Source: RBG-16-64-43 sp964353865 (GTDB taxonomy: Bacteria; Chloroflexota; Anaerolineae; Anaerolineales; RBG-16-64-43). Taken from it: a DNA stretch of 23,899 bases. A model generated the notes under the pieces. That model saw only the letters and a program-made list of their open reading frames with translations, was not told the DNA's origin and did not search any database. The translations under genes were made by a program, and so were the position numbers. Position 1 is the stretch's first letter. The number at the start of each line of letters is the position of its first letter. Below are positions 1 through 7,444 of the stretch, piece by piece. The stretch covers positions 1-23,899 of the forward strand of contig CAYGXJ010000065.1 in NCBI GenBank assembly GCA_964353865.1, written 5' to 3'.

Positions 1-2453
1 CGAAGCACATCCAGCTCACGCTGACTCAACGGCTCGACCAGCGGCTGGGGGATGGAAGGCCTACTTGTTTCCCCAAACGCAGACAGGAGGGTGAGGATAT
101 ACTCCTTCAGCTCCCCCCCTTGCGACCTCAACCTTTCGAGCAGCGCCTTCAGCGGCTCACCCTTGTCTACAAAGGTGCGGATAAAGCCTTCTGGCTGCGC
201 CTGCCGCAGCGCATCTTTCAAGAAATGGAGGGCATCAGCCGATGCAGCAGCTGCCAGTGCTTGCAGGAGGCGCACTTCGACCACTGCGGAACCCCAGCCT
301 GCCTGGCTGGCAATATCATAGAGCTCATGCAATCTTTCCGCCGCGTCTGTTTTTTCATTATTGGCCAATAAAAGGCGGGCGGGGGTAAGCTTGAGCCGGG
401 GAAAGAAAGGGGAAGCATCGGCAGCCTCAGATATTTGATCTGCCCAATAGCGCGCAGCAGACAGGTCTTTACTTGCCAGGGCAAGCTGAACATGACAGGC
501 GGCATTGCGCAGGCGCGTGAGCGCAGTGACCTGATGGCTCCCGGCACATTGGTGGGCCTGTTGAAGCGTAATCAACGCGGCGCTCGATTCGCCCCGGGCC
601 TGCTGGAGGATCGCCAATGTGCGGGCGCCGTCGCACTGGAAGATCAGGTTGCCGGACCGCTGGCTCAATTCGCTGCCGATTTGCAGGTGATGGGCAGCCG
701 ACTCCAGGTCGTTCCATTCATAGAGCAGCGCCCCCAGCTCGATGTAGGCGGGCGCAACAGGAGGGGATTGTCCTCCGAGCTGCATCACTTGACGGCACAA
801 CTCGGCTGCCCTGTGCAATCGGCCGTAGATTCCTTGGATCATCCCCAAATAGGCCAGCGCGGTCATCCTGGCATAATGGTTTTGAGACTGCCGGGAAGCC
901 CGGTCCACTTCCACGAACGCCTGCTCGGCATCCTGCAGACTGCCACTGGTCATATGCGCCAGGCCAAGCGTGAGTGCTACCAGCCCGCGATTGAGCGGGT
1001 CGGATGCCGGCAAAAGGGACAGGGCGCGCTGGGCGCGTTCGACAGCCTGACTATTGTCCCCGCGAACTCTAAGGTTGTAGGCCTGGGCGACCAGGACGGT
1101 ACCTAACAGGGCGTCGTCACCGCGCACTGCAGCTTCGGCTTGGCGCAAGTAGACGTCGGCTGCATCCAGTTGTCCGGTCAGGGTCAAAGCCCAGCCGTAG
1201 TCTCGGCAAAGTTGCGGACGCTCGAATACCACATCATCCGGCAGGGATTTGAGCCAGCCGAGCAAAGTCATCAATTCCCCATTCCGCAACATGATGACCG
1301 AATGACTGCCGATCAGCTCCGCCGCCCGGATCCAATCCGAGGCGGCCAGCGCATGATGGATCGCTTCAGGGAGCAACCCCTCGGCGGAAAACCATTGGCT
1401 GGCCAGGTGATGAAGCCCGTTCGCAGAAATCGTTGTCGTTGACTGCAGGCGCTGGCGTAGGAGTTGCGCAAATAGGTGATGATAGCGATACCAGGTGCGG
1501 GACTGGTCAAGTGGGATGACGAATAGGTTCGCATGCTCCAGGCGGTCGAGAACAAACGCGCTGCCCGATCGGTCTGCGACCGCATCACACAGCGCGCCAG
1601 ACAGCCGCTCCAGGATGGACGTCTTCAGTAGGAACTCCAGGTCCTCAACAGACTGCCGCTCAAGTACTTCCTCAATCAGATAGTCCAGCACGTAGTGGCT
1701 GCTGCCGGCGAAATCCTTGACATACTCCCGTAGATCTTCACGCCCCCGCATCGATATCGCGGCCAACTGCAAACCGGCAATCCACCCCTCCGTGCGCCGC
1801 TCCAGGGAGCGAACATCGTCGACCGTTAGATCGAGGCCCATGACGCGCTGCAGGAAATCTGCACACTCCTCGGGCAAGAAGCGCAGATCCTCTTGGCGGA
1901 TTTCAAGCATGTGCCCGCGCGCCCGCAGCCGGGGGAGCGGCAAAGGCGGGTCTTCCCGGGTGATGATGACCAGATGCATCGGCGGCGGCTGGTGCTCCAC
2001 TAGGAAATCGAGTTGCTGATGGATCGGCAAGGCGCGGATCACGTGATAGTCGTCCAACACCAAAACAAACGGGGTCGCTACGGACGCGATCTCATTGACC
2101 AGCGACGTGAGCACGATTTCGGAAGGAAGGGGCTGGGAGGATTGGAGCATGGCCCGTGTTTTCTCGCCAAGGCTCCGGTCGATGGACTGCAGGGCGGCGA
2201 TGAGATAGGCGAGAAAACGAGCGGGGTCGTTGTCAGCCTCATCCAGAGAGAGCCAGGCGGACTTGGCCTGCAAACCACGCACCCATTCAGTGATGAGGGT
2301 TGTCTTGCCGTGACCGGCAGAAGCTGACACAAGAGTCAGCTTCTTGTCGTGCTGCATTGCCGCGTTAAGCAGCTGGGTCAGACGCGGGCGGGGGACCAGG
2401 GCTTCACGTGCAGGTGGGACACACAGCTTAGTCACCAGGAGGTCGTGGGACAT
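1..2453 (-). CDS. MalT-like LuxR-family ATP-dependent transcriptional regulator (3' part outside window)
   Basis: Reading the minus strand from ATG at 2453 gives an open frame of 817 residues that runs off the window edge without a stop; I checked it at several points and at the end and it stays in frame. The N-terminus has a Walker A motif SASAGHGKTT (Lys50) and a Walker B VLDDY (Asp134-Asp135), which mark a STAND-type ATPase. A WYRYHHLFAQLLRQRL stretch typical of MalT relatives follows, then a long helical TPR-like region. The last visible residues, PLSQRELDVLR, are the beginning of the LuxR helix-turn-helix, so about 50-60 residues are missing. A GGAGG at 2459-2463 sits 5 bases before the ATG. 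Family members bind ATP and a small inducer, oligomerise, and activate nearby promoters. The gene is divergent from the GntR operon, so it could control that operon, but nothing in the sequence proves it. Confidence 0.93.
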   Translation of the reverse strand, partial: MSHDLLVTKLCVPPAREALVPRPRLTQLLNAAMQHDKKLTLVSASAGHGKTTLITEWVRGLQAKSAWLSLDEADNDPARFLAYLIAALQSIDRSLGEKTRAMLQSSQPLPSEIVLTSLVNEIASVATPFVLVLDDYHVIRALPIHQQLDFLVEHQPPPMHLVIITREDPPLPLPRLRARGHMLEIRQEDLRFLPEECADFLQRVMGLDLTVDDVRSLERRTEGWIAGLQLAAISMRGREDLREYVKDFAGSSHYVLDYLIEEVLERQSVEDLEFLLKTSILERLSGALCDAVADRSGSAFVLDRLEHANLFVIPLDQSRTWYRYHHLFAQLLRQRLQSTTTISANGLHHLASQWFSAEGLLPEAIHHALAASDWIRAAELIGSHSVIMLRNGELMTLLGWLKSLPDDVVFERPQLCRDYGWALTLTGQLDAADVYLRQAEAAVRGDDALLGTVLVAQAYNLRVRGDNSQAVERAQRALSLLPASDPLNRGLVALTLGLAHMTSGSLQDAEQAFVEVDRASRQSQNHYARMTALAYLGMIQGIYGRLHRAAELCRQVMQLGGQSPPVAPAYIELGALLYEWNDLESAAHHLQIGSELSQRSGNLIFQCDGARTLAILQQARGESSAALITLQQAHQCAGSHQVTALTRLRNAACHVQLALASKDLSAARYWADQISEAADASPFFPRLKLTPARLLLANNEKTDAAERLHELYDIASQAGWGSAVVEVRLLQALAAAASADALHFLKDALRQAQPEGFIRTFVDKGEPLKALLERLRSQGGELKEYILTLLSAFGETSRPSIPQPLVEPLSQRELDVL

Positions 2454-2502
2454 CTCTGCCTCCAGTTGTCACACAAGGCAAAGGAGTATCCTAACTTCAA
2501 TG

Positions 2503-2511
2503 AGTATAGCA
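2503..2511 (-). promoter_or_regulatory. Candidate extended -10 promoter for the LuxR-type regulator
   Basis: On the minus strand this reads TGCTATACT, an extended -10 (TGn plus TATACT) about 50 bases upstream of the regulator's ATG. I see no good -35 at the usual distance, which fits an extended -10 promoter. Confidence 0.4.
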
Positions 2512-2652
2512 ACTATTGCCGTTTGGGTCCCGCCCTGCATCTCTCGGCCAACGGGGATGCGCGCCCAGGGTTGCCGATATCCTGGGGGGCCGAGCCGCAA
2601 CATCACAGCCAACGCGCATGTCAGCGTCCAAGGGTCAAGCAGGCTCCGCTGG

Positions 2653-2669
2653 GCATGCCGATTGCATGC
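2653..2669. repeat. Paired GCATGC palindromes 11 bp apart
   Basis: GCATGC occurs at 2653-2658 and again at 2664-2669, with a 5-bp gap. The centre-to-centre distance is 11 bp, about one helical turn. The pair lies between the two divergent genes, about 27 bp upstream of the GntR -10 box. It could be a regulator binding site, but it may be chance. Confidence 0.3.
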
Positions 2670-2695
2670 TCAGGAAAGGCTCTTGCGGGGCATGT

Positions 2696-2710
2696 TATAA
2701 TGTATATACA
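2696..2710 (+). promoter_or_regulatory. GntR operon -10 box overlapped by a HutC-type operator
   Basis: TATAAT lies at 2696-2701 and runs directly into the perfect 10-bp palindrome TGTATATACA at 2701-2710. Its core GTATATAC matches the GT-n-TA-n-AC operator pattern known for the HutC subfamily of GntR regulators, and the next gene encodes such a regulator. The predicted transcription start falls inside the palindrome, so repressor binding would block RNA polymerase: an autoregulatory switch. The ATG is at 2716, so the mRNA leader would be only about 8 bases with no Shine-Dalgarno. No good -35 hexamer is seen. Confidence 0.7.
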
Positions 2711-2715
2711 ATTCC

Positions 2716-3495
2716 ATGTTGGCAATCCGCGTCGACCCCTCCGACCCGATCCCCCTCTACCACCAGATCCGCGAGCAATTGCGACAGCAGATCCTCTCCG
2801 GCGCGCTCAAGCCCGGCGACCTGTTGCCCGGCGAGACCCAAATCTGCAGCGAGACAGGCGTCTCGCGGATGACCGCCCGCGCCGCCTTGTCGCAGCTGGC
2901 CTTCGAAGGATTGGTGACGCGCAAGCGTGGCAAGGGTTCGTTTGTGGCCGGGCCCAAAACAACATTCCAGGATATCCGTTTCCCCCTGGCCAGCTACACC
3001 CAGATGGTTGAGCAGGCCGGGCTGCACACCAAATCCCGCACACGCCTGCAGAGAGTCCTCCCGCCAGATGCCACCGTTGTCGAACAACTGAGATTGGCTG
3101 CCGCCGAACGGGTGGTTCACATTGAGCGCCTGCGCAGCGTCAACGGCGAGATCATGTCGCTCGAGTCGTCCTACTACCCTCATGCCCGTTTCCCGGTCCT
3201 GGCCGAACAGGATCTGACCGACCGGAGCATCTATGCGGTGCTCCAGGAACTGTACGGCGTCGTCCCGGCCACCGCCACCCAGACCGTTGAGCTCTCGGTC
3301 GCTGGGCCCTACGAAGCCGGGCTGCTGGGCATCCGCGAAGGGACACCGGTTGCCCTGAGCAGCCGGGTCAGTTACGCGGAAGACAATCGGCCGATTGAGT
3401 ACACCCAGGTGATACACCGCGGCGACCGGTTTCGTTCGGTCACCCATCTCTCGCGCTCCGAGATCCTGGGCCGCAGCGGGTCGGAGGCACCATGA
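2716..3495 (+). CDS. GntR-family transcriptional regulator, HutC/UTRA subfamily
   Basis: This 259-residue protein is of normal length for the subfamily. Residues 1-75 form the GntR winged helix-turn-helix, with the hallmark stretches PLYHQIREQL, LLPGETQICSETGVSRMTAR and RKRGKGSFV. Residues about 95-245 are a UTRA ligand-binding domain, including SLESSYYPH and a C-terminal YTQVIHRGDRFR stretch. UTRA domains usually bind sugar phosphates or other small metabolites and release DNA when the ligand is present. The matching operator lies immediately upstream. The stop overlaps the next start (ATGA at 3492-3495), so it is translationally coupled to the fusion enzyme and is very probably the local regulator of the catabolic operon. 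The start at 2716 gives the full HTH domain despite lacking a ribosome-binding site. The ligand is unknown and may be an intermediate made by the downstream kinase. Confidence 0.93.
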   Translation: MLAIRVDPSDPIPLYHQIREQLRQQILSGALKPGDLLPGETQICSETGVSRMTARAALSQLAFEGLVTRKRGKGSFVAGPKTTFQDIRFPLASYTQMVEQAGLHTKSRTRLQRVLPPDATVVEQLRLAAAERVVHIERLRSVNGEIMSLESSYYPHARFPVLAEQDLTDRSIYAVLQELYGVVPATATQTVELSVAGPYEAGLLGIREGTPVALSSRVSYAEDNRPIEYTQVIHRGDRFRSVTHLSRSEILGRSGSEAP

Positions 3496-6400
3496 GGCGG
3501 ACATTCCTTATCGCCCTGGACGCCGGCGGGGGCAGCGGGCGCAGCCTGCTCGTGAACACGTCCACCCGCGAAGTTATCAGCGCCACTCGCCCCTGGTCCC
3601 ACCTGCCTGCAGCGGATCTCGGCGGATGGGGATGCGACCTCGACCTCGACACCATCTGGGCAGCACTGGGCGAGGCCTCGCGCGAGGTGATGCAGCGCGC
3701 CGGCGCATCCTCCGATGAGGTCGTGGGAATGGCCGCGACCAGCATGCGCCACAGCACGATCGTGCTGGACCGAAAGGGGAGCGCCCTCTTTGCCACACCC
3801 AACCACGATGCACGCGCGGCCGAGCTCAGCGCCGAACTGGCCGCCGAGCGCGGGGCGGAGTTTCACCGCCGCTGCGGACACTGGCCCATCCCGCCCTTCA
3901 CCGGCGTGCGCCTAAAATGGCTGGCGCAGAACATGCCGCAGGTGTTCAACCGCGCCAGCACGGTCCTCAGTCTCAGCGAATGGATCACCTTCCGCTTGTG
4001 CGGGGAAGCGGCATCGGACCCATCCCATGCGGGCGAGACCATGCTGTTCGACGTGCAGCGCCCCCAGTGGGCTTGGGATCTGATCGCCTCGCTGGATCTC
4101 CCCAGGGAGTTCTTCCCGCGCATCATGAGCAGCGGAAAGCGCCTGGGGAAACTGACGGCCCCTTCTGCCGCGCATCTCGGACTGAGGGCCGGAATACCCG
4201 TCGCGGTTGGCGGGGCGGACACCCAATGCGGCCTGCTGGGGGCAGGAGTGGTCGCGCCCGGCCAGCTTGGCATCATCGCCGGGACCACCACGCCGCTGCA
4301 ACTGGCGGTCGGCTCCCCCGTCAGCGACCCGCAAGCTCACCTGTGGACAGGACGGCACGTGCTGGCCGGCGTTTTTGTACTCGAAGGTATTGCGGGCAGC
4401 ATGGGTGAAAGCCTCGAGTGGATTGCAGGAATCCTCTATCCGGATGCCCGCCGCCAGGCGGCCATGCTCGACGCGGAGGCCGCCCAATCCAGCCCCGGCG
4501 CGGCCGGGCTGCTATCCACATTTGGCACGCAGGTCTTCGATGCCAGCAACATGGGCTTGCCCTACGGCTATCTCGCCCTCTCGCACATGGCGGCCGGCAC
4601 CGATCCGCATAGGCGCAAGCATGTGGCGCGGGCCGTCCTCGAGGGGCTGGCCTATGCCGTGCGCGCAAACGCGGAACAGCTCACGCGGGTTTCCGGCATC
4701 GCCCGGCCCGAATACTTCCTGGCGGGCGGGATGTCGCGCAGCGCCGTCTGGCGGCAGATACTGGCAGATGTGCTCGGTCAGCCGGTGATGGTCAGTCACC
4801 TGCCGGAAGCCAGCGCCCTGGGCGCGGCCGTCTGCGCCGGAGTGGGTGCAGGCGTCTTCCGGGACTTGGTCGAAGGCAGCGCCGCGCTCACAGGCGAATC
4901 CCATTCCATTGCCCCCTGCCCCGAGGCGGTCGAAATCCACGGCGACATCTACCCGGAGTGGCTCCAATTCCGCACCGCGCACACCGAGGCGGATGCGGCC
5001 GCAGGCAGCCTCCTACTCAAGGGCATCGCGAGTTGCCAGCCACAGACTGCCTCCCGGCGAAGGTCCGCCTTCCGCCCTCACATGCTCATCACCGCCCAGA
5101 TGGACGAGACCGCCCTCAACCGCCTGCGCCGCCTGGGCCAGGTCACCTACCAGAACTACCGCGAGACCTACAGGGTTCTCACCGGGGAGGATCTGGTCGA
5201 GGCGATGAAGGGCAAGCACGTCCTGATTACCGAAGTGGATGTGGTGGACGTGGATGTCCTGGCGCAACTACCGGACATTCGCCTGGTCGCCTCCTGCCGG
5301 GGGAATGCAGTCAATATCGACTCGGAGGCCTGCGCCGCTTTCGGCGTACCGCTGCTCAACACTCCGGGGCGCAATGCCGACGCGGTCGCTGACCTTGCCG
5401 TGAGCTTCATGCTCATGCTCGCGCGCCGGCTCGCCCCGGCTTCCCAATTTCTGCACGACCCCGAGGCTGAGGCGGGCGACTTGGCGCGCATGGGCGCGGC
5501 CCATAGCCAGTTCCAGGGCGTCGAGCTGTGGCGCAAGACGGTTGGCTTGATCGGCATGGGCGCCGTCGGGCGGGGTGTCACCCGCCGCCTCGTGCCGTTC
5601 GGGGTGCGCGTGCTGGTGCACGACCCGTTTGTGTCGCGGCACGAGGCCACATTGGCTGGCGCCGAGTGGGCGCCGCTCGACACGCTGCTCAGGGAAAGCG
5701 ACTTCGTCAGCCTGCATGCAACCGTCACGCCGGAGACAACCGGGATGCTGGGCGCGAAGGAATTCCGAGCGATGAAAGCGGGAGCGTTCCTCATCAACAC
5801 CGCCCGCGCCGCATTGACCGACGAGGCCGCGCTGGTCGAAACACTGCGCTCGGGACATCTGGCTGGCGCCGCACTGGACGTGTTCTCCGCCGAACCGCCG
5901 GGCCCGAACGATCCGCTCCTGCTCCTGCCCAATGTCATTGCCACCCCGCATGTCGGCGGGAACACCCGCGATGTCCCCGCTCACCAGGGGGAAATCATCG
6001 CCGACGAAATGGAGCGCATTCTCGCCGGGGAGAGGCCTCGCTTTCTCGTCACCCCAGCGGCCTTCGATGACTTTTCCTGGACACGTCCGCGGTCTGTTCC
6101 CCCGCCCCGGACTCTCGCGCAATTGCGCACCCGCGGCGGTCCCGCCATCAGCGACCTGGATGCCAGGCCGCCGCGGGAATCCGGCTCCCGGGAAACCCGA
6201 CCTGCACCATCCCGCCTTCCGGTACCCCCGGAACCCGTCGCCGTGGAAAAGGGGACCCCCACCGCCATGAGCCATTTCACAACCTTCGAGAGAATCCTGT
6301 GCGAGTTTCTGACCGCGAGCGAGACGGACGCCGCCTTTCTCGCATTTGCCGCGAGCCGCGTCTTCGTCATGCACTACGCCCTGACCGATGCCAGCCTCGA

Positions 6401-7418
6401 GTTCCACATGATCTTCGACAACGGCACGGTCAAGGCCGGGATGGGTGCGCCCCCGGGCAAGAGTGACCTGACCCTCAAGATGAAGGCCGAAGTCTTCGAC
6501 GGGATGATGACCGGCAAGATCAACGCCATGTCGGCGGCCATGTCGGGCAAGATGAAGTTCAGCGGCGACACAGGCAAGGCGATGCAGATGCAGCGAGTCC
6601 AGAAGGACATCATGCGCCTGTATAGCAGGGCTCGCCAGAGAATCGGTGACCCGGGGGATCTCTCCACACCCGGCCCCGCAGCCGCTGGGCGATCCGTGTC
6701 TACCACCCCGGAAGTTGTCGTGTCCCCCGCCCCGACCCCCCGGCCGCGGCTGGTCGAGAGCCCTCCGCAACCCTTGGCTGCCGGAGACGAGCGAGACGAA
6801 TTGGTCGCCACGGTGCGGGAGTTGTATGAGAAGAACCTCATCACGGCCACGGGCGGCAATCTGAGCGTCCGCGTGGCCGGCCGTGAAAGCGAACTGTGGA
6901 TTACCCCCTCGGCGATGTTCAAGGGCAGCCTGCGGGCCGACACCATGATTCGCATCAACCTGCAGGGCGAGGCGGTGGAGGAGGAGGCCGCGACTCCATC
7001 GAGCGAGCGCTGGGTGCATACCGAGATTCTCGCGGCCCGCCCGGACCTGCAGGCCGTGATCCACACCCACGCGCCGTGGGCCACGCTGCTCGCCCTCTCC
7101 GAGACGCCCTTCCTGCCTGTTTCGACCGAGGCCGCGTTCATCGGCGATATCCCGCGCGTTCCCTTCATCATGCCGGGCACACGCGAATTGGCTGAGGCCG
7201 TCGCCCGAGCCCTCGGCGAGAAGGGCGTGGCCGTGCTCATGCAGAACCACGGACTGGTTGTCGGCGGTTCCAGCCTGCGCCGGGCGGCCAGCACCACCGA
7301 GGTCGTGGAGCGCTACGCCGAGTTGATTCTGCAATGCCTGACGTTGGGCAAGCAGCCGCCCGTCCTGCCGGAAGAGGTCGTCAAGTCCTTGCGTGAGATG
7401 GGCCAGATGATGGCTTAG
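3492..7418 (+). CDS. Four-domain fusion: FGGY kinase / D-2-hydroxyacid dehydrogenase / SCP2 / class II aldolase
   Basis: One uninterrupted 1308-residue frame. Residues 1 to about 505 are an FGGY carbohydrate kinase with N-terminal ALDAGGGSGR, GGADTQCG (likely catalytic Asp243) and the C-terminal FLAGGMSRSAVWRQILADV signature. By eye it is closest to AI-2 kinase LsrK (SMR, DARAAE and SEW stretches). Residues 531-855 are a D-2-hydroxyacid dehydrogenase with the NAD motif GMGAVG (688-693) and catalytic Arg772, Glu801 and His820. Residues 856-925 are a Pro/Arg-rich linker. Residues 926 to about 1048 are an SCP2 lipid-carrier-like domain. After a second Pro-rich linker, residues 1098-1308 are a class II aldolase/epimerase of the FucA/AraD type with Glu1172, zinc ligands His1191 and His1193, and His1253. 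All visible catalytic residues are intact. Internal Met531 and Met926 could be starts, but no Met precedes the aldolase domain. Likely a cytosolic multi-step sugar-degrading enzyme; substrate unknown. Confidence 0.9.
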   Translation: MRRTFLIALDAGGGSGRSLLVNTSTREVISATRPWSHLPAADLGGWGCDLDLDTIWAALGEASREVMQRAGASSDEVVGMAATSMRHSTIVLDRKGSALFATPNHDARAAELSAELAAERGAEFHRRCGHWPIPPFTGVRLKWLAQNMPQVFNRASTVLSLSEWITFRLCGEAASDPSHAGETMLFDVQRPQWAWDLIASLDLPREFFPRIMSSGKRLGKLTAPSAAHLGLRAGIPVAVGGADTQCGLLGAGVVAPGQLGIIAGTTTPLQLAVGSPVSDPQAHLWTGRHVLAGVFVLEGIAGSMGESLEWIAGILYPDARRQAAMLDAEAAQSSPGAAGLLSTFGTQVFDASNMGLPYGYLALSHMAAGTDPHRRKHVARAVLEGLAYAVRANAEQLTRVSGIARPEYFLAGGMSRSAVWRQILADVLGQPVMVSHLPEASALGAAVCAGVGAGVFRDLVEGSAALTGESHSIAPCPEAVEIHGDIYPEWLQFRTAHTEADAAAGSLLLKGIASCQPQTASRRRSAFRPHMLITAQMDETALNRLRRLGQVTYQNYRETYRVLTGEDLVEAMKGKHVLITEVDVVDVDVLAQLPDIRLVASCRGNAVNIDSEACAAFGVPLLNTPGRNADAVADLAVSFMLMLARRLAPASQFLHDPEAEAGDLARMGAAHSQFQGVELWRKTVGLIGMGAVGRGVTRRLVPFGVRVLVHDPFVSRHEATLAGAEWAPLDTLLRESDFVSLHATVTPETTGMLGAKEFRAMKAGAFLINTARAALTDEAALVETLRSGHLAGAALDVFSAEPPGPNDPLLLLPNVIATPHVGGNTRDVPAHQGEIIADEMERILAGERPRFLVTPAAFDDFSWTRPRSVPPPRTLAQLRTRGGPAISDLDARPPRESGSRETRPAPSRLPVPPEPVAVEKGTPTAMSHFTTFERILCEFLTASETDAAFLAFAASRVFVMHYALTDASLEFHMIFDNGTVKAGMGAPPGKSDLTLKMKAEVFDGMMTGKINAMSAAMSGKMKFSGDTGKAMQMQRVQKDIMRLYSRARQRIGDPGDLSTPGPAAAGRSVSTTPEVVVSPAPTPRPRLVESPPQPLAAGDERDELVATVRELYEKNLITATGGNLSVRVAGRESELWITPSAMFKGSLRADTMIRINLQGEAVEEEAATPSSERWVHTEILAARPDLQAVIHTHAPWATLLALSETPFLPVSTEAAFIGDIPRVPFIMPGTRELAEAVARALGEKGVAVLMQNHGLVVGGSSLRRAASTTEVVERYAELILQCLTLGKQPPVLPEEVVKSLREMGQMMA

Positions 7419-7444
7419 CGCTCGCCGGACTATCGGAGGCAGCC

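Noticed and set aside
435..1106. Plus-strand frame of 223 codons at the left edge
   Set aside because: It is antisense to the MalT-like regulator, whose frame is continuous from 2453 to the window edge.
5082..7418. Possibility that the fusion is really several genes with internal starts
   Set aside because: No stop codon separates the domains, no good ribosome-binding site precedes Met531, that before Met926 is weak and distant, and the aldolase domain has no Met at its beginning.
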